Positions 22,645 through 23,021 of a stretch of 23,021 nucleotides of DNA are shown here, one piece after another. Each line of letters begins with the position of its first letter. The stretch's first letter is position 1. The notes under the pieces were generated by a model, which worked only from the letters and a program-made list of their open reading frames with translations, ran no database searches and was not told the origin of the DNA. Made by a program: the position numbers and the translations under genes. Origin of the DNA: an uncultured Clostridia bacterium (lineage in GTDB: Bacteria; Bacillota; Clostridia; UBA1381; UMGS1253); contig CAKSHB010000021.1 of NCBI GenBank assembly GCA_934456295.1, positions 1 to 23,021 of the forward strand. Direction: 5' to 3'.

Positions 22645-23021
22645 GAGTGTATTTGTGACAGGGGCAACTGTGAATACGGGGCTTGGTATAGCCGAAAAGT
22701 TTGCGCGAGAGGGATATAACGTTTTTGTCGGGAGCCGCAGCGAAGAAAAAGCACGGGAAACCGCAAAAATGCTCACGGAAAAATACGGCGTATTTTCAAA
22801 GGGATACGGAATGAAAACCTTTGATGAAGAGGACGTGATACGTATTTTTGATGACATACGTGCAGGCGGATATTCGGTTGACTGCCTGGTATTAAATGCG
22901 GCAAATCTCGGCATACGCCAGGAGTTTCTGAATGTTTCGATGAAGGATTTTATGGAGGTAATAAACACAAACATCGGCTGGAATTTTATGCTTGTCAGAC
23001 AGGCGGCAAAACACATGATAG
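22637..23021 (+). CDS. Short-chain dehydrogenase/reductase, N-terminal part (cut by window edge)
   Basis: ATG 22637 follows GGAG (22624-22627) by 9 bases and overlaps the GH16 stop by 8 bases; ATGs at 22628 and 22631 are alternatives. The 128 visible residues begin MNKSVFVTGATVNTGLGIAE and continue KFAREGYNVFVGSR, the Rossmann NAD(P)-binding loop of classical SDRs, although the usual TGxxxGxG spacing is altered by one residue. VLNAANLG stands where the family has NNAG, and INTNIGWNF matches the helix-4 motif. The Tyr-x-x-x-Lys catalytic pair would lie beyond the window. Translational coupling suggests that it oxidises or reduces a sugar or sugar acid in the same pathway. Confidence 0.85.
   Translation, partial: MNKSVFVTGATVNTGLGIAEKFAREGYNVFVGSRSEEKARETAKMLTEKYGVFSKGYGMKTFDEEDVIRIFDDIRAGGYSVDCLVLNAANLGIRQEFLNVSMKDFMEVINTNIGWNFMLVRQAAKHMI

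Noticed and set aside
1..23021. CRISPR array, retron, toxin-antitoxin or phage-defence system
   Set aside because: No regular repeat-spacer pattern, reverse transcriptase, nuclease-ATPase pair or toxin-like pair was found on either strand.

Overview
The window looks like a chromosomal segment of an anaerobic Clostridia-type Firmicute. Evidence: Shine-Dalgarno sites of the GGAGG type before nearly every gene, consensus sigma-A promoters, moderate to low GC, a UgtP/MurG-like lipid glycosyltransferase, ispD/ispF, an L7Ae-like protein ahead of rpsL, and carbohydrate-degrading genes typical of gut or plant-fibre Clostridia. No species can be named from the sequence alone.

Region 1 (1-961) holds the end of a membrane protein and an overlapping gene for a two-TM, winged-helix, zinc-ribbon protein. 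Region 2 (about 964-5218) is AT-rich and is the oddest part. It is a patchwork of truncated genes, all on the + strand: a frameshifted signal peptide, a recJ piece, the tail of a heavy-metal P-type ATPase, the head of a Tn916/Tn1549-type integrase, a birA catalytic core, the head of an IS110 transposase with a structured leader, and the zinc-ribbon tail of a large serine recombinase. Two apparently intact genes lie among them: a DUF4091/GH123-like enzyme with its own strong promoter, and a 60-residue orphan. My reading is serial deletion through a longer array of co-oriented genes, followed by point decay.

Region 3 (5219-7559) has two tRNA-Ser genes (GCU, UGA) on the minus strand with their own promoter and terminator, an anchored M23 (LytM-type) peptidase, and an rpsU-yqeY operon on the minus strand convergent with the peptidase and sharing its terminator. 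Region 4 (7849-14356) has a processive diacylglycerol glycosyltransferase-like gene, ispD and ispF of the MEP isoprenoid pathway, and a 1275-residue secreted heparinase II/III-type protein with two apparent carbohydrate-binding modules.

Region 5 (14461-19634) is the str operon: L7Ae-like protein, rpsL, rpsG, fusA and tuf, with a consensus promoter at the front, structured intergenic RNA, and a strong terminator after tuf. rpoB/rpoC are not next to it. Region 6 (19670-23021) is a carbohydrate-use locus. An AraC-type regulator diverges from a mandelate racemase/enolase-superfamily dehydratase, a GH16 hydrolase without a signal peptide, and an SDR oxidoreductase cut by the window edge. A perfect 19-base palindrome in the divergent spacer is a good operator candidate.
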